A stretch of DNA of 64,000 nt from assembly GCA_033063855.1 (NCBI GenBank), contig CP093831.1, positions 26,226,001 through 26,290,000 on the forward strand. The letters run 5' to 3'. Below, piece after piece: positions 10,765-19,924 of the stretch. Source of the stretch: Smittia aterrima (Eukaryota; Arthropoda; Insecta; Diptera; Chironomidae). The number at the start of each line of letters is the position of its first letter. Position 1 is the first letter of the stretch. The notes under the pieces were generated by a model. It did no database searches. It saw only the letters and a list, made by a program, of their open reading frames with translations, and was not told the DNA's origin. The translations under genes and the position numbers were made by a program.

Positions 10765-11454
10765 ATAATAATAAGAATTGACTTGGTGTGAAATTCTGTC
10801 CTTCCTTCTTTCTGTCCTTCTGTGGCGTGACGCTCGACTTTAGCGCAACTGGCGGCGAAAAAATGAACTGGTGGCGTCGTTCATTAACACAAAACTTAAC
10901 TTTTGAACAACTCCCAACTTTTTATGACCCCCCACTAAATTTCCCAGCTTCACTCATTGAGTCCACCTCTTGCCAGCTCCAAGTGGAACTTCGTTCCCTT
11001 TGAAGTTAGAGACTTCGTTCTTTCAGAAAAATGTTCAGCAAATCGAGAGCATTGAGAAAGTCCCAGAAATTCACCAGCTTCCAGACACTGAGTCCACCTC
11101 TGGTGATATCAAAAACGTTCCCTTTGCACTTAGAGACTTCGTTCTTTCGGGAAAATGTTCAGCTAATCGAGAACATTGAGAAAGTCCCAGAAATTCACCA
11201 GCTTCCAGACACTGAGTCCACCTCTGGTGATATCAAAAACGTTCCCTTTGCACTTAGAGACTTCGTTCTTTCAGAAAAATGTTCAGCTAATCGAGAACAT
11301 TGAGAAAGTCTCAGAAATTCACCAGCTTCCAGACACTGAGTCCACCTCTGGACTCTTCGGGAAAACTCAAAAATTTCGGGAAAACTTGGGGAAACTTCGG
11401 GAAAACTCGAAGAGATTCGTCTCGACGTGCGGCAACGCCGCCGGGGTAAACTAG
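10765..11454 (+). mobile_element. Helitron-like element, copy 1
   Basis: The left end (ATAATAATAAGAATTGACTT) and the right end match the element at 19925-20397. The right end has a GCGGC-AAC-GCCGC hairpin, then GGGGTAAACTAG and a following T. A hairpin a few bases before a terminal CTRR (here CTAG, 11451-11454) followed by T is the signature of Helitron 3' ends. The body carries a 124-bp tandem repeat. There are no Rep/helicase coding sequences, so it is non-autonomous. The expected 5' TC is not clear in this copy. Confidence 0.55.
10960..11350. repeat. 124-bp tandem repeat, about 3 units
   Basis: The phrase AGTCCACCTCTGGTGATATC recurs at 11091 and 11215, and its first half at 10960 and 11339. 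This gives spacings of 131, 124 and 124 bp. The unit is related to the 130-bp monomer at 15365-15960 (shared GTCCACCTCTGGTGA and CTTCGTTCCCTTTG phrases). The ORFs across it are artefacts of the repeat. Confidence 0.85.
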
Positions 11455-11675
11455 TAGATAATAATAAGAAAAGGCTTGATCTAAAATTCTGTCTTTTTGT
11501 GGCGTCTCGCTCGACTTTCCCGAAATTTTCTCGAGTTTTCCGAAGTTTTGGGTTCATGCACAACGCCGGCAGTTCTTTTTATCGCCGCCAGTTGCGCTAA
11601 AGTCGAGCGTGACGCCATAGAAAGAGTAAAAGAAAGAATTTCACACCAAGTCAATTCTTATCATTACTTGTCATG
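11455..11675. repeat. Partial Helitron ends: one direct, one inverted
   Basis: Immediately after the CTAG end, another left end begins (ATAATAATAAGAAAAGGCTT, 11458 on). It switches near 11530 into an inverted copy of the left end: CTAAAGTCGAGCGTGACGCC through ACACCAAGTCAATTCTTAT, about 11575-11668. The inverted copy mirrors 10770-10880 and so could form a foldback with it. It looks like nested or rearranged insertions of one family. Confidence 0.6.
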
Positions 11676-11689
11676 CCTTCTGCTTTGCT

Positions 11690-12009
11690 AATGCAAGCAT
11701 CTTTCAGAAAAGTTCGAAATGTCCGAAAGGTTTTTTTTAAGTTTATATTCTTAAGTAAACTTAGAGATTTTGAAAGAAAATTTGAATTATTTCGAATACG
11801 AAAGCAGCAAGCGAATTCATCTGAAAACTTATTTTAACATCTCGTATGTAAGAATGATAGACCGGATTTCAACTGGCGTATAGGCCACTGAGGGTTGCTC
11901 GGTCGTGACGTAAGCTAGAAAATATGACCTTGTGTACGTTTTAAAAAGAGTTTGATTTCATTTTTTCAATTTTTTATAATCAAAAATATAAATCTTCAAC
12001 AAAAGAAAT
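11690..12009. other. Intergenic, nothing recognised
   Basis: About 320 bp of AT-rich sequence. I see no ORF, repeat or RNA gene that can be supported. Confidence 0.5.
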
Positions 12010-12222
12010 TCGTAACACTTCTTTTCCTTTGGAGTTAGAGCATTGAGTTGTTCACATGAAATGGGCAGCTATTTGAGTTGAGCAAAAAAATTTCATGGCT
12101 GACCAGATTCGGGTCCACCTCGGCCCAGTAAAGCCCAACCCCCTGTAACCAGTCCGACGGATGGAAAACCCTACAGTAAATTCGGAACGAACTGCTACTG
12201 CCACTTGTTTACTATGTATGAG
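12010..12222. mobile_element. Truncated copy of the 14.8-16.0 kb element
   Basis: It carries one diverged 130-bp satellite monomer (TTTGGAGTTAGAGCATTGAG near 12028). This is followed by the same right end as the element at 14831-15979: CCCCTGTAACCAGT, GGATGGAAAACCCTACAGTAA, and GAACTGCTACTGCCACTTG. The left part is missing. Confidence 0.7.
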
Positions 12223-12259
12223 CCCAAAACCAAAGAAAATAAATAATTTTAAGAAGATT

Positions 12260-14089
12260 TCATTTTTTCAATTTAACCATGACAGGATTGCAAACACTTT
12301 TAACATCTATTATACGATCATTAATTTCTTCTTTCTCAGCGAGTCTGTTCAAATCAAGCCATGCGAGTTCTGCTGAACATATATCGAGAACGACCTTTTT
12401 TTCATTTTTAGTCAATTTGTTTTCTGCTGCACCTTTAACTGCTTGAATGCATTGAAAGACGTAATTTTCCGATGAATTCCAAGACTGGATCCGTTTTTGG
12501 TGTATCTCATCTTCTTTGCGATATTTTTCAGCTTCTAATAACATTCGTTCGATGTCAGCAGAAGACAAACGACCACTTTCGTTCTTGATCGTAATTTTTT
12601 TTTCACTGCCCGACGAATTGTTTCTTGCTGACACATTCAAGATTCCATTTGCGTCGATGTCAAATGTAACTTCAATTTTAGAAACTCCTCGAAGCGCTGG
12701 AGTTATTCCTGTGAGATCAAAAGATCCAAGCAAATTGTTGTCGATAGCCATAGCACGTTCGCCTTCATAAACTGAAATATTCAGTGCAGTTTGGTTATCC
12801 TTCGTAGTTTGATAAACTTGCATTTGTTTGCTAGGAATTTTTGAGTTGCGTTCGATAATTTTTGAAAGTTCTCCGCCAAATAATTTGATTCCCAAAGACA
12901 AAGGAGTTACATCAATCAATAAAACGTCTTGAATTTGAGAACTTGCATCTCCATGCAAAATCGCAGCTTGAACTGCAGCACCATAGGCAACGGCTTCGTC
13001 AGCATTCATCGACAAGTTCAATTGCTTACCGTTGAAGAAATCTTCAAGCAACTTTTGAATCTTTAGAATTCTTGTTGAGCCTCCGACCAAAACCACATCA
13101 TCAATCTGCCCCTTGTCCATCTTAGCGTCAGCTAAAGCTTTCTCAACTGGTACTAAAGTAGATTTGAAGAGATCCATGTTCATGTCTTCGAACCGAACTC
13201 GTGAAATCATTGTGCGGAAGTCAATCCCTTCATGCAAAGCATCAATTTCGATTAGAGCTTCACTGGATGATGACAAAATTCGCTTCGCTCTCTCACATGC
13301 TGTTCTCAATCGTTGCAATGCTCGATCATTTCCATTTAAATCTGTCTTATGTTTGTTTTTGAATTCTTCGATAAAATGTTTGACTAATCGATTATCAAAA
13401 TCTTCTCCTCCAAGATGAGTGTCACCGCCTGTTGCAATGACCTCGAACAAAGATCCTTTTTTGATGTTTAAGATGGAGACGTCAAACGTTCCACCACCAA
13501 GATCAAATATCAAAACATTTTTAGCTCCCTTCAAGTTCTTGTCTAACCCATAAGCCAGTGCAGCTGCAGTTGGTTCGTTAATGATTTGTAATACATTCAA
13601 ACCTGCAATAGCTCCAGCATCTTTTGTAGATTGCCTTTGAGCATCATTGAAATAAACAGGAACTGTGATAACAGCATCGGTGACTTTAGTTCCCAAAAAC
13701 AATTCAGCGGTTTTTTTCATTTTATCAAGAACCATCGAGCTAATTTCTTCTGGAGAAATTTTTTTGGTTTTTCCTCTGAATTCAATTTGAACCATTGGCT
13801 TTTTGCAATCGTTGATCACTTTAAATGGCCAAAGCTTCATGTCAGCTTGAATATGCTCGTCATCGAAGCGCCGTCCGATCAAACGTTTAGCACCAAAGAT
13901 TGTGTTGTGAGGGTTTATTGCAACTTGACTCTTAGCTGCATCACCGACGAGTCGTTCTGTGTTGTTGAATGCAACATAACTCGGAGTTGTTCTACTTCCC
14001 AACTCATTTGCGATGATATCGACTTTGCCATGCTGATAAACTCCAACGCAGCAGTAAGTTGTGCCAAGATCTATTCCGATTGCTGACAT
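12260..14089 (-). CDS. Hsp70: Hsp70-like protein, 609 aa, no EEVD tail
   Basis: An intact intronless Hsp70. The ATPase domain has GIDLGTTY, DAGAIAGLNVLQIINEPTAA and FDLGGGTFDVS; the interdomain and beta regions follow (VLLIDVTPLSLGI); the helical lid ends VCNPVMVKLKK. The typical cytosolic protein is about 640 residues with a flexible GGxP tail and EEVD. Here the protein stops right after the lid, so the motif that docks TPR co-chaperones is absent. Its middle part is almost identical to the 20968 and 24025 copies, which suggests gene conversion. The start matches all paralogs, and the upstream block is conserved. Confidence 0.94.
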   Translation of the reverse strand: MSAIGIDLGTTYCCVGVYQHGKVDIIANELGSRTTPSYVAFNNTERLVGDAAKSQVAINPHNTIFGAKRLIGRRFDDEHIQADMKLWPFKVINDCKKPMVQIEFRGKTKKISPEEISSMVLDKMKKTAELFLGTKVTDAVITVPVYFNDAQRQSTKDAGAIAGLNVLQIINEPTAAALAYGLDKNLKGAKNVLIFDLGGGTFDVSILNIKKGSLFEVIATGGDTHLGGEDFDNRLVKHFIEEFKNKHKTDLNGNDRALQRLRTACERAKRILSSSSEALIEIDALHEGIDFRTMISRVRFEDMNMDLFKSTLVPVEKALADAKMDKGQIDDVVLVGGSTRILKIQKLLEDFFNGKQLNLSMNADEAVAYGAAVQAAILHGDASSQIQDVLLIDVTPLSLGIKLFGGELSKIIERNSKIPSKQMQVYQTTKDNQTALNISVYEGERAMAIDNNLLGSFDLTGITPALRGVSKIEVTFDIDANGILNVSARNNSSGSEKKITIKNESGRLSSADIERMLLEAEKYRKEDEIHQKRIQSWNSSENYVFQCIQAVKGAAENKLTKNEKKVVLDICSAELAWLDLNRLAEKEEINDRIIDVKSVCNPVMVKLKK

Positions 14090-14310
14090 TTTTTCTTCAC
14101 CCTTAAACTTTTGAAATTAATCTGGTTTCGACTTGTATCCTACTCGACATTTGAGTTGAAACTGAATATTTCTTCAGCGAAACTCTCGCAAATAATACGA
14201 AAACAGCGATATCGCCAATAGCGTTATGAAAAAAGTAAATGATATATAAAAGCTGATAACAATATTCTTAGAAAAACTCAATTTTTTTCATAAGCACTAA
14301 TACTTCCCTT
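14090..14310 (-). promoter_or_regulatory. Conserved 5' flank of Hsp70 copy
   Basis: This flank is shared nearly base for base with the flanks at 19178, 22789 and 25852. A leader of about 150 bp ends in the ATG. A TATA-like GATATATAAAAG (plus strand, 14241-14252) is TTTTATATATC on the coding strand. Immediately beyond lies CTGATAACAATATTC (14253-14267), containing a GATA-type site. GAA/TTC half sites lie nearby, but I see no perfect three-unit heat-shock element. Confidence 0.55.
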
Positions 14311-14830
14311 GATAAATTAATTAGTGAAGTTAGAAAAATGATAAAAGTCAATCGCACTTGATAAGAAAATTTATTGAGATAATAAATTCAGATTGCAAAA
14401 AACCTCTCTGAATCTATTCCGTCAGAAGATTTATTTTCTATCATATTAAGGAACACGAATAAGTGTGAAATTCTTCAAGAAATTAGCGAAATTTTATTGT
14501 TAATTCCATTATTTGCTTATTCGAATATTTTTATTCGAAATATACTGAAAAGAGTAAAAGACTCCTGCATTTAAATTTTATTTATTTAATTTATATTACA
14601 ATTTAAAAATGTCAAACTAAGCCAAGAAGCTTTTCGATAAAGTTTATTAATTAAGATTTACGGGGTTAGAGATTTCACGAAGGTTAAATTACGTGTTAAG
14701 TTCTAAATCAAAAACTTGAAGCATACAAATTTAAAATCTTACAGATACAGTTCTCTGTATCAAGATTGTGGAGTTAGAAATATGCAACATAGTAATTCTC
14801 ACGCCAAAATATAAAGTACAACTAATTTTT
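14311..14830. other. Intergenic, nothing recognised
   Basis: About 520 bp of AT-rich DNA between the Hsp70 5' flank and the next repeat element. No ORF or RNA gene is supported. Confidence 0.5.
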
Positions 14831-14875
14831 AGGGTTTTTCATCCGAAGGATGGAACACCCTATTATGGTCGCTTT

Positions 14876-14931
14876 GTCCGTGGTCCGTTGTCCGTGGTCC
14901 GTTGTCCGTGGTCCGTTGTCCGTGGTCCGTT
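14876..14931. repeat. Four perfect 14-bp tandem copies
   Basis: GTCCGTGGTCCGTT is repeated four times without a mismatch. Each unit is itself a doubled GTCCGT(G/T)-type heptamer. It lies just inside the left end of the element at 14831-15979. Confidence 0.9.
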
Positions 14932-15364
14932 ATTCAAATAACTCGCGAACGCAATGAGCTAGCGAATTGATTTCTTCACCAGTCGATAGAGAATTTTAAT
15001 TGGGAAAACAACTTTTGAGGATTTTCGGCTAGCTCATCAGGATCAGGCCCACGGGCCCAAAACCTGGAATCTCCATACAAAAAGTCGATTTTTGCTTGTG
15101 ATTCGATTTTCTCGAGAACGGAAGCAGCTAGCTACTTCTGGTTTTTGCCATTTAGTTCTATTTATGGATGAGACGAAAACCTCCTTAGATGGACTTGATA
15201 GCTCAAGTGGTTCGGGCCCACGGGGCTGAAGTCTGGTGAGCTCCATACAAATTTTTCAAACTTTTTCGATTTATTCAGCTTTCTTAACATTTCCGCTGAC
15301 GCTTCTTCACAAGAAATGTTGAGCGTGCTCAAACGAATGATTGGATCCCAGAGCTGACCAGATA

Positions 15365-15960
15365 TGAGTCCACCTTCGACCAGCGCCAAGTGAAACTTCT
15401 TTCTCTTTGGAGTTAGAGCATTGCGTTCTTTACATGAAATGATCAGCTGGTCACGACTAAGCGATAAATCCCAGAAAATCAAAGCTCCACACATTGGATC
15501 CACCTCTGGTGAGCTCAGAGTGGAACTTCGTTCCCTTTGGAGTTAGAGCATTGCGTTCTTTACATGAAATTATCAGCTAGTCACGATTAAGCGATAAATC
15601 CCAGAAAATCCAAGCTGTATACATTGGATCCACCTCTGGTGAGCTCAGAGTGGAACTTCGTTCCCTTTGGAGTTAGAGCATTGAGTTCTTTACATGAAAT
15701 GTTTAACTGGTCACGACTAAGCGATAAATCCCAGAAAATCCAAGCTCCATACATTGGATCCACCTCTGGTGAGCTCAGAGTGGAACTTCGTTCCCTTTAG
15801 AGTTAGAGCATTGAGTTCTTTACATGAAATGTTTAACTGGTCACGACTAAGCGATAAATCCCAGAAAATCAAAGCTCCACTCATTGGATCCACCTCTGGT
15901 GAGCTCAAAGTGAAACTTCGGTAAACAAACCAAGTAAAATGTCCCCTGTAACCAGTTCAT
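15365..15960. repeat. 130-bp tandem repeat, about 4.5 units
   Basis: ATTGGATCCACCTCTGGTGA recurs at 15493, 15623, 15753 and 15883, exactly 130 bp apart, with a more diverged unit before the first. The monomer includes GGAGTTAGAGCATT and GGTCACGACTAAGCGATAAA. The minus-strand ORFs across it repeat with the monomer and are not genes. Confidence 0.92.
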
Positions 15961-16099
15961 CCAGAGGATGAAAAACCCTACAGTAAGTTCGGTACGAACT
16001 GCTACTGCCACTTGTTTTGCAATTTCGCTAACTCGTTTCGTTCTCAAAATGTGGAAATTTATTTGAAACAAAAAAAAAATTAAATTTATTAGTCAAAAA

Positions 16100-16260
16100 T
16101 TTAAGGTACTTTTTTAAAGGTATGGTATTTTACGAGGTATTCAAGTACCAGCAAAAGTACCTTTTAGGTATTCTCGAGGTATTAAAGTACCTAACAAGAT
16201 ATTCTCGAGGTATTATAATACCACGAAAAAAGTCTTAAAGGTACTGGTACCTCCACCCTG
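16100..16260. repeat. Short GAGGTATT/AAGTACC repeat cluster
   Basis: Between about 16105 and 16250 the motifs GAGGTATT, AGGTATTCTCGAGGTATT and AAGTACC alternate several times, some as inverted pairs (GGTACC). It is a local low-complexity repeat with no coding meaning. The rest of 16260-16612 is unremarkable AT-rich DNA. Confidence 0.5.
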
Positions 16261-16612
16261 AATTTTTTACAAGAAAAACATTTTTTCATCAAATAACGTA
16301 AATTATGGAAAATTATCCGTAATTAATATTGTGCAGTTAAGTTTCATTCAGTTATTCTTTTAAGTTGATAGTCATCATATAACCAACAAACTGTGAAAAG
16401 TTGAATAAAAATTAAAAAAACGTTTGAAAGTTATCCTGACAATAAATTTACGCTACTTCTGTTATTGTGCAATTAATAGTAGGCTAGAGAAGGGCAGACA
16501 CGCTGAAACTTGGTGCGGGTCAAAAGTAAAAATATAATTATGACATTTGTCGAAAAAAAATGGAACACGGAGAAATCTATCCTCTCTTGTTATCAATATT
16601 TAAAAGTTTTTA

Positions 16613-19177
16613 CTACCGACTAAATAAACTTAAAAATGCACCAATAAATCCTTTGTTCTCTTGTTCAGTTCTTTTCGCCTCTCTATTAAGCTTGACTGCG
16701 AATGGATGGCAAAATCGATAAAATCTTCCACGACGATCATTGTATTCGTATATCTCAGCGAGTATGTCCGAGTGGAGCCATGCGACCTCTTCTTTACATC
16801 GATTGGAAAGAATACGCATTTCTTTTTTTGTCAGATTGTTTCCAGGAGCACTTACTTTATCATAGAAGTCGAAGACGTAAGCTAGCAATGATTCTCGAGC
16901 TTCGATTCGCTGTTGATAACTTTTGGATTGTTGTGATACGCTCGGTGTTGAGTATTGGTGTTTAGTTCCCATTGTTCCAACGCTTCCATGCAACTTCATC
17001 ATGAATGGTTTGCAAATTTGTTCAACTTCTTTCATGCGATTTTCGTATTCTTCTTTTCGTGCCAATTTGTTCATGTAGAGCCATTCGATTTCTGCTGAAC
17101 ATCTATCGCTAACGACATTTTTGTCATGTGGAGTCAATTTGCATCCTGATGTACGTTGTACGGCATTCAAGCATCCGGAGACGTAAGAAAGCAATGAATT
17201 GTAAGCTTGGATACCTTTTTTTTGTTTCTCATTTTCTTCTTTAAATTTTTCTAATTTTAAATCACTTTCGATCTCAATCGTTGAGCCTTGTTGATTTTCA
17301 GACTGCTCCCATGTGCTCGGTCCTGATTGTTGGTATTCAGTTTCCCTGGCTCCTGCTCCATGCAACTTCTTCATTAATGGTCTGCAAATTCGTTCAAATT
17401 TTCTCATACGATCTTCGAATTCTTCTTTCTCTGCGAGAATGTTTGAGTCAAACCATTTAAGTTCAGCTGAGCATAAATCGCGCAAGATATTCTTTTCTTC
17501 CTCAGACAACTTGTTTTCTGGAGCATCTTCAACGTCTTGTTTACTTTGGAAGATGTATTCTTCCATTGAACTGCGAGCTTTGAGGCGCTCTAGGTGCTTC
17601 TCATCTTCTTCGCGATATTTTTCAGCTTGTAATAACATTCCATCAAGGTCAGCTTTAGACAAACGGCCTTTATCGTTCTTGATCATTATTTCCTTTTCAT
17701 TTCCATTCAAGTTTTCCTTTGCTGATATATTCATGATTCCGTTCGTGTCGATATCAAATTTAATTTCCCCCTTAATAGCACCGATTGGCGCTGGTGTGAT
17801 TCCGGTGAGAATGAAAGTTCCAAGCAAATTTTTGTCTTTAGTCAAACCACGTTCACCTTCATAAACTATGAATTTGGCTTCTGTTAGGTTATCTTCTACA
17901 GTATTAAACTCTTTAATGAAACTAAAAGGAATTTTTGAATTATGTTCAAAAATGTTCGAGAATACACCTTCTATTTCGATTCCCAACGACAACGGAGTTA
18001 CATCTCTCAACGTAACATTTTGAATGTATCTACTTGAGTCTCTACTCAAAATTGCAGCTAGAACTGCAGCGCCATATGCAACGGCTTCGTCAGGATTGAC
18101 CGAAAAATTTAATTGCTTGCCGTTGAAAAAATCTTCAAGCAACTTTTGAATCTTTAGAATTCTTGTTGAGCCTCCGACCAAAACAACATCATCAATCTGC
18201 CCCTTGTCCATCTTAGCGTCTGCCAAAGTTTTTTCAACTGTTTCTAATGTTGATGTGAGAAGATCAACGGTAATCTCTTCGAATTTAGCTCGTGTAATTT
18301 TTGTGCTGAAATCAATTCCTTCGAGTAAAGATACAATTTCGATCGGAGCTTCGCTTAATATCAATAATGTTCGCTTCGCTTTCTCACATGCTGTTCTTAA
18401 TCGTAGCAAAGCTCGAACATTACCACTTAATTCTTTCTTATGTTTGTTATTGAATTCTTCGACGAAATGATCAACCAATCGGTCATCAAAGTCTTTTCCT
18501 CCAAGATGAGTGTCACCACCTGTTGCAATGACCTCGAACAAAGATCCTTTTTTGATGCTCAAAATGGAGACGTCAAACGTTCCGCCGCCGAGGTCAAAGA
18601 TCAATACGTTCTTATCTTCTCTCTTTTTGTACAAACCGTAGGCCAATGCAGCTGCAGTTGGTTCGTTAATGATTTGTAATACATTCAAACCTGCAATGGC
18701 TCCAGCATCTTTTGTAAATTGTCTCTGAGAATCGTTGAAATAAGCAGGAACTGTGATGACAGCATCGGTTACCTTAGCTCCCAAGAACAATTCAGCGGTT
18801 TTTTTCATTTTGGCGAGAACCATCGAGCTGATTTCTTCTGGAGAAATTTTTTTGGTTTCTCCTTTAAACTCAATTTGAACCATTGGCTTTTCGCAATCGT
18901 TGATCACTTTGAATGGCCAATGCTTCATATCAGCTTGAATATGCTTGTCATCAAAGCGACGTCCGATCAAACGTTTAGCATCAAAGACTGTGTTCTGAGG
19001 GTTCATTGCAACTTGATTCTTAGCAGCATCACCGACGAGTCGCTCTGTTTCGTTGAATGCAACATAACTCGGAGTTGTTCTATTTCCCAACTCGTCAGCG
19101 ATAATCTCAACTTTGCCATGCTGATAAACTCCAACGCAGCAGTAAGTTGTGCCAAGATCTATTCCGATTGCTGACAT
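16613..19177 (-). CDS. Hsp70: Hsp70 with three tandem lid domains, 854 aa
   Basis: An intact intronless Hsp70. The ATPase domain (1-380) has GIDLGTTY, INEPTAAALAYGL, DLGGGTFDVS and VVLVGGSTRILKIQ; the beta domain is at about 390-500. After the normal helical lid (about 534-606) come two further lid copies (about 658-730 and 760-832). Each copy has S-L/M-x-Y...L-T/S-x-x-(E/D)K-x-(I/V)-x-x-x-x-C-(S/K)-x-E-(I/L/V)-x-W and ends with a Cys-x-P/Pro-F motif before KLHG or KLNR. Linkers YQQSGPST and YSTPSVSQ separate them, and helix A (EKFKEENEKQ versus EKYREEDEKH) is duplicated too. It ends GFIGAFLSLFSR, not EEVD. GGED is GGKD here. This is an apparently unusual chaperone with an extended helical arm. 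Confidence 0.93.
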   Translation of the reverse strand: MSAIGIDLGTTYCCVGVYQHGKVEIIADELGNRTTPSYVAFNETERLVGDAAKNQVAMNPQNTVFDAKRLIGRRFDDKHIQADMKHWPFKVINDCEKPMVQIEFKGETKKISPEEISSMVLAKMKKTAELFLGAKVTDAVITVPAYFNDSQRQFTKDAGAIAGLNVLQIINEPTAAALAYGLYKKREDKNVLIFDLGGGTFDVSILSIKKGSLFEVIATGGDTHLGGKDFDDRLVDHFVEEFNNKHKKELSGNVRALLRLRTACEKAKRTLLILSEAPIEIVSLLEGIDFSTKITRAKFEEITVDLLTSTLETVEKTLADAKMDKGQIDDVVLVGGSTRILKIQKLLEDFFNGKQLNFSVNPDEAVAYGAAVLAAILSRDSSRYIQNVTLRDVTPLSLGIEIEGVFSNIFEHNSKIPFSFIKEFNTVEDNLTEAKFIVYEGERGLTKDKNLLGTFILTGITPAPIGAIKGEIKFDIDTNGIMNISAKENLNGNEKEIMIKNDKGRLSKADLDGMLLQAEKYREEDEKHLERLKARSSMEEYIFQSKQDVEDAPENKLSEEEKNILRDLCSAELKWFDSNILAEKEEFEDRMRKFERICRPLMKKLHGAGARETEYQQSGPSTWEQSENQQGSTIEIESDLKLEKFKEENEKQKKGIQAYNSLLSYVSGCLNAVQRTSGCKLTPHDKNVVSDRCSAEIEWLYMNKLARKEEYENRMKEVEQICKPFMMKLHGSVGTMGTKHQYSTPSVSQQSKSYQQRIEARESLLAYVFDFYDKVSAPGNNLTKKEMRILSNRCKEEVAWLHSDILAEIYEYNDRRGRFYRFCHPFAVKLNREAKRTEQENKGFIGAFLSLFSR

Positions 19178-19400
19178 TTTTGCTTCACCCTTAAACTTTT
19201 GAAATTAATTTAGTTTTGACTTGTATCCTCCTGGACATTTGATTTAAAACTGAATATTTTTTCGTCGAAACTCTCGCAATTAATACGAAAACGGCGATAT
19301 CGCCAATAGCTTATCTAAAAAGTAAATGATATATAAAAGCTGATAACAATATTCGAAGAAAAACTCAATTTTCTTCCGAACACTTATACATCCCTTGATA
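19178..19400 (-). promoter_or_regulatory. Conserved 5' flank of triple-lid Hsp70
   Basis: It is nearly identical to the flanks of the 12260, 20968 and 24025 copies. It has TATA-like GATATATAAAAG near 19328, CTGATAACAATATTC at 19340-19354, and ATTCGAAGAAAAACTC directly after. On the coding strand the last reads GAGTTTTTCTTCGAAT, with adjoining TTC and GAA half sites. Confidence 0.55.
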
Positions 19401-19679
19401 AAAGTTTTTGAGTTTCTAATCTATTTTGTTCCGTTGACAATGTCAACTTGACATCTTTGTATTATCAATAAATATTAAGCTTAACGAGAGGCGTCGACAC
19501 TTTCTAACCTTCGTCAACCTTCAAAAATAATCTTGTTAGCTATTTGTTTTCGATTTTCAGGATGGGGTGATTTCCAAGGAATACATATAATTGTATATAA
19601 TTATCTTGGAAATCACGAGTCCCCGATATTCATTGTCATTTCATTCAAGTTTTTCTAATCTGATGAGGATTTAATACAA

Positions 19680-19909
19680 TTTTATTCTTTGCTTAAAAGT
19701 TTTAAATTGAAACGCTTGCATTTTATCGCAACAACGACAAATGTTCGCCAGGCAAATATTTATTGAATCTGTACTAAATACAAATTTCTGATAACAGTTT
19801 TCAAAGAAACACTCGATCATAATAATATATAACGACTAACTAGAAGGTGCAAAGAGCACTTCAGATAACATAATACAAAAGGCCACTTTTTCGCTAAAAG
19901 TTTTTTGTA
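19680..19909. repeat. Duplicated intergenic block (copy A)
   Basis: It matches 23030-23253 (copy B). The best stretch is ACGACTAACTAGAAGGTGCA through AGAGCACTTCAGATAACATAATACAAA and GGCCACTTTT (19832-19888 against 23175-23234). The preceding part has TTTTCAAAGAAACACTC (Hsp70 flank type) in copy A and TTTTCGAAGAAACTC in copy B. Both copies lie to the right of an intact Hsp70 gene and its own 5' flank. They are therefore probably remains of a duplicated Hsp70 unit whose coding part is gone. Confidence 0.7.
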
Positions 19910-19924
19910 AGTCTTATGGATAAG

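Larger units (their letters stand above)
14831..15979. mobile_element. Satellite-bearing foldback-ended element
   Basis: The ends are inverted repeats. AGGGTTTTTCATCC at 14831 pairs with GGATGAAAAACCCT ending at 15979. Each end is also a small hairpin by itself (TTCATCC-loop-GGATG). Inside are four copies of a 14-bp unit and about 4.5 copies of a 130-bp unit, and no protein-coding gene. A truncated relative lies at 12010-12222. The class is uncertain; the structure resembles non-autonomous elements that carry internal satellites. Confidence 0.6.

Noticed and set aside
10970..11563. Overlapping ORFs with repeated peptide phrases
   Set aside because: They follow the 124-bp satellite and its inverted partner; the peptide repeats are a by-product.
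14240..14260. Canonical heat-shock element near the Hsp70 TATA
   Set aside because: Half sites are spaced TTC-N3-GAA rather than nGAAnnTTCn units, so I kept it only as a loose similarity.
15043..16071. Minus-strand ORFs in the 130-bp array
   Set aside because: Peptide repeats have the same period as the DNA repeat, and no start or codon bias is evident.
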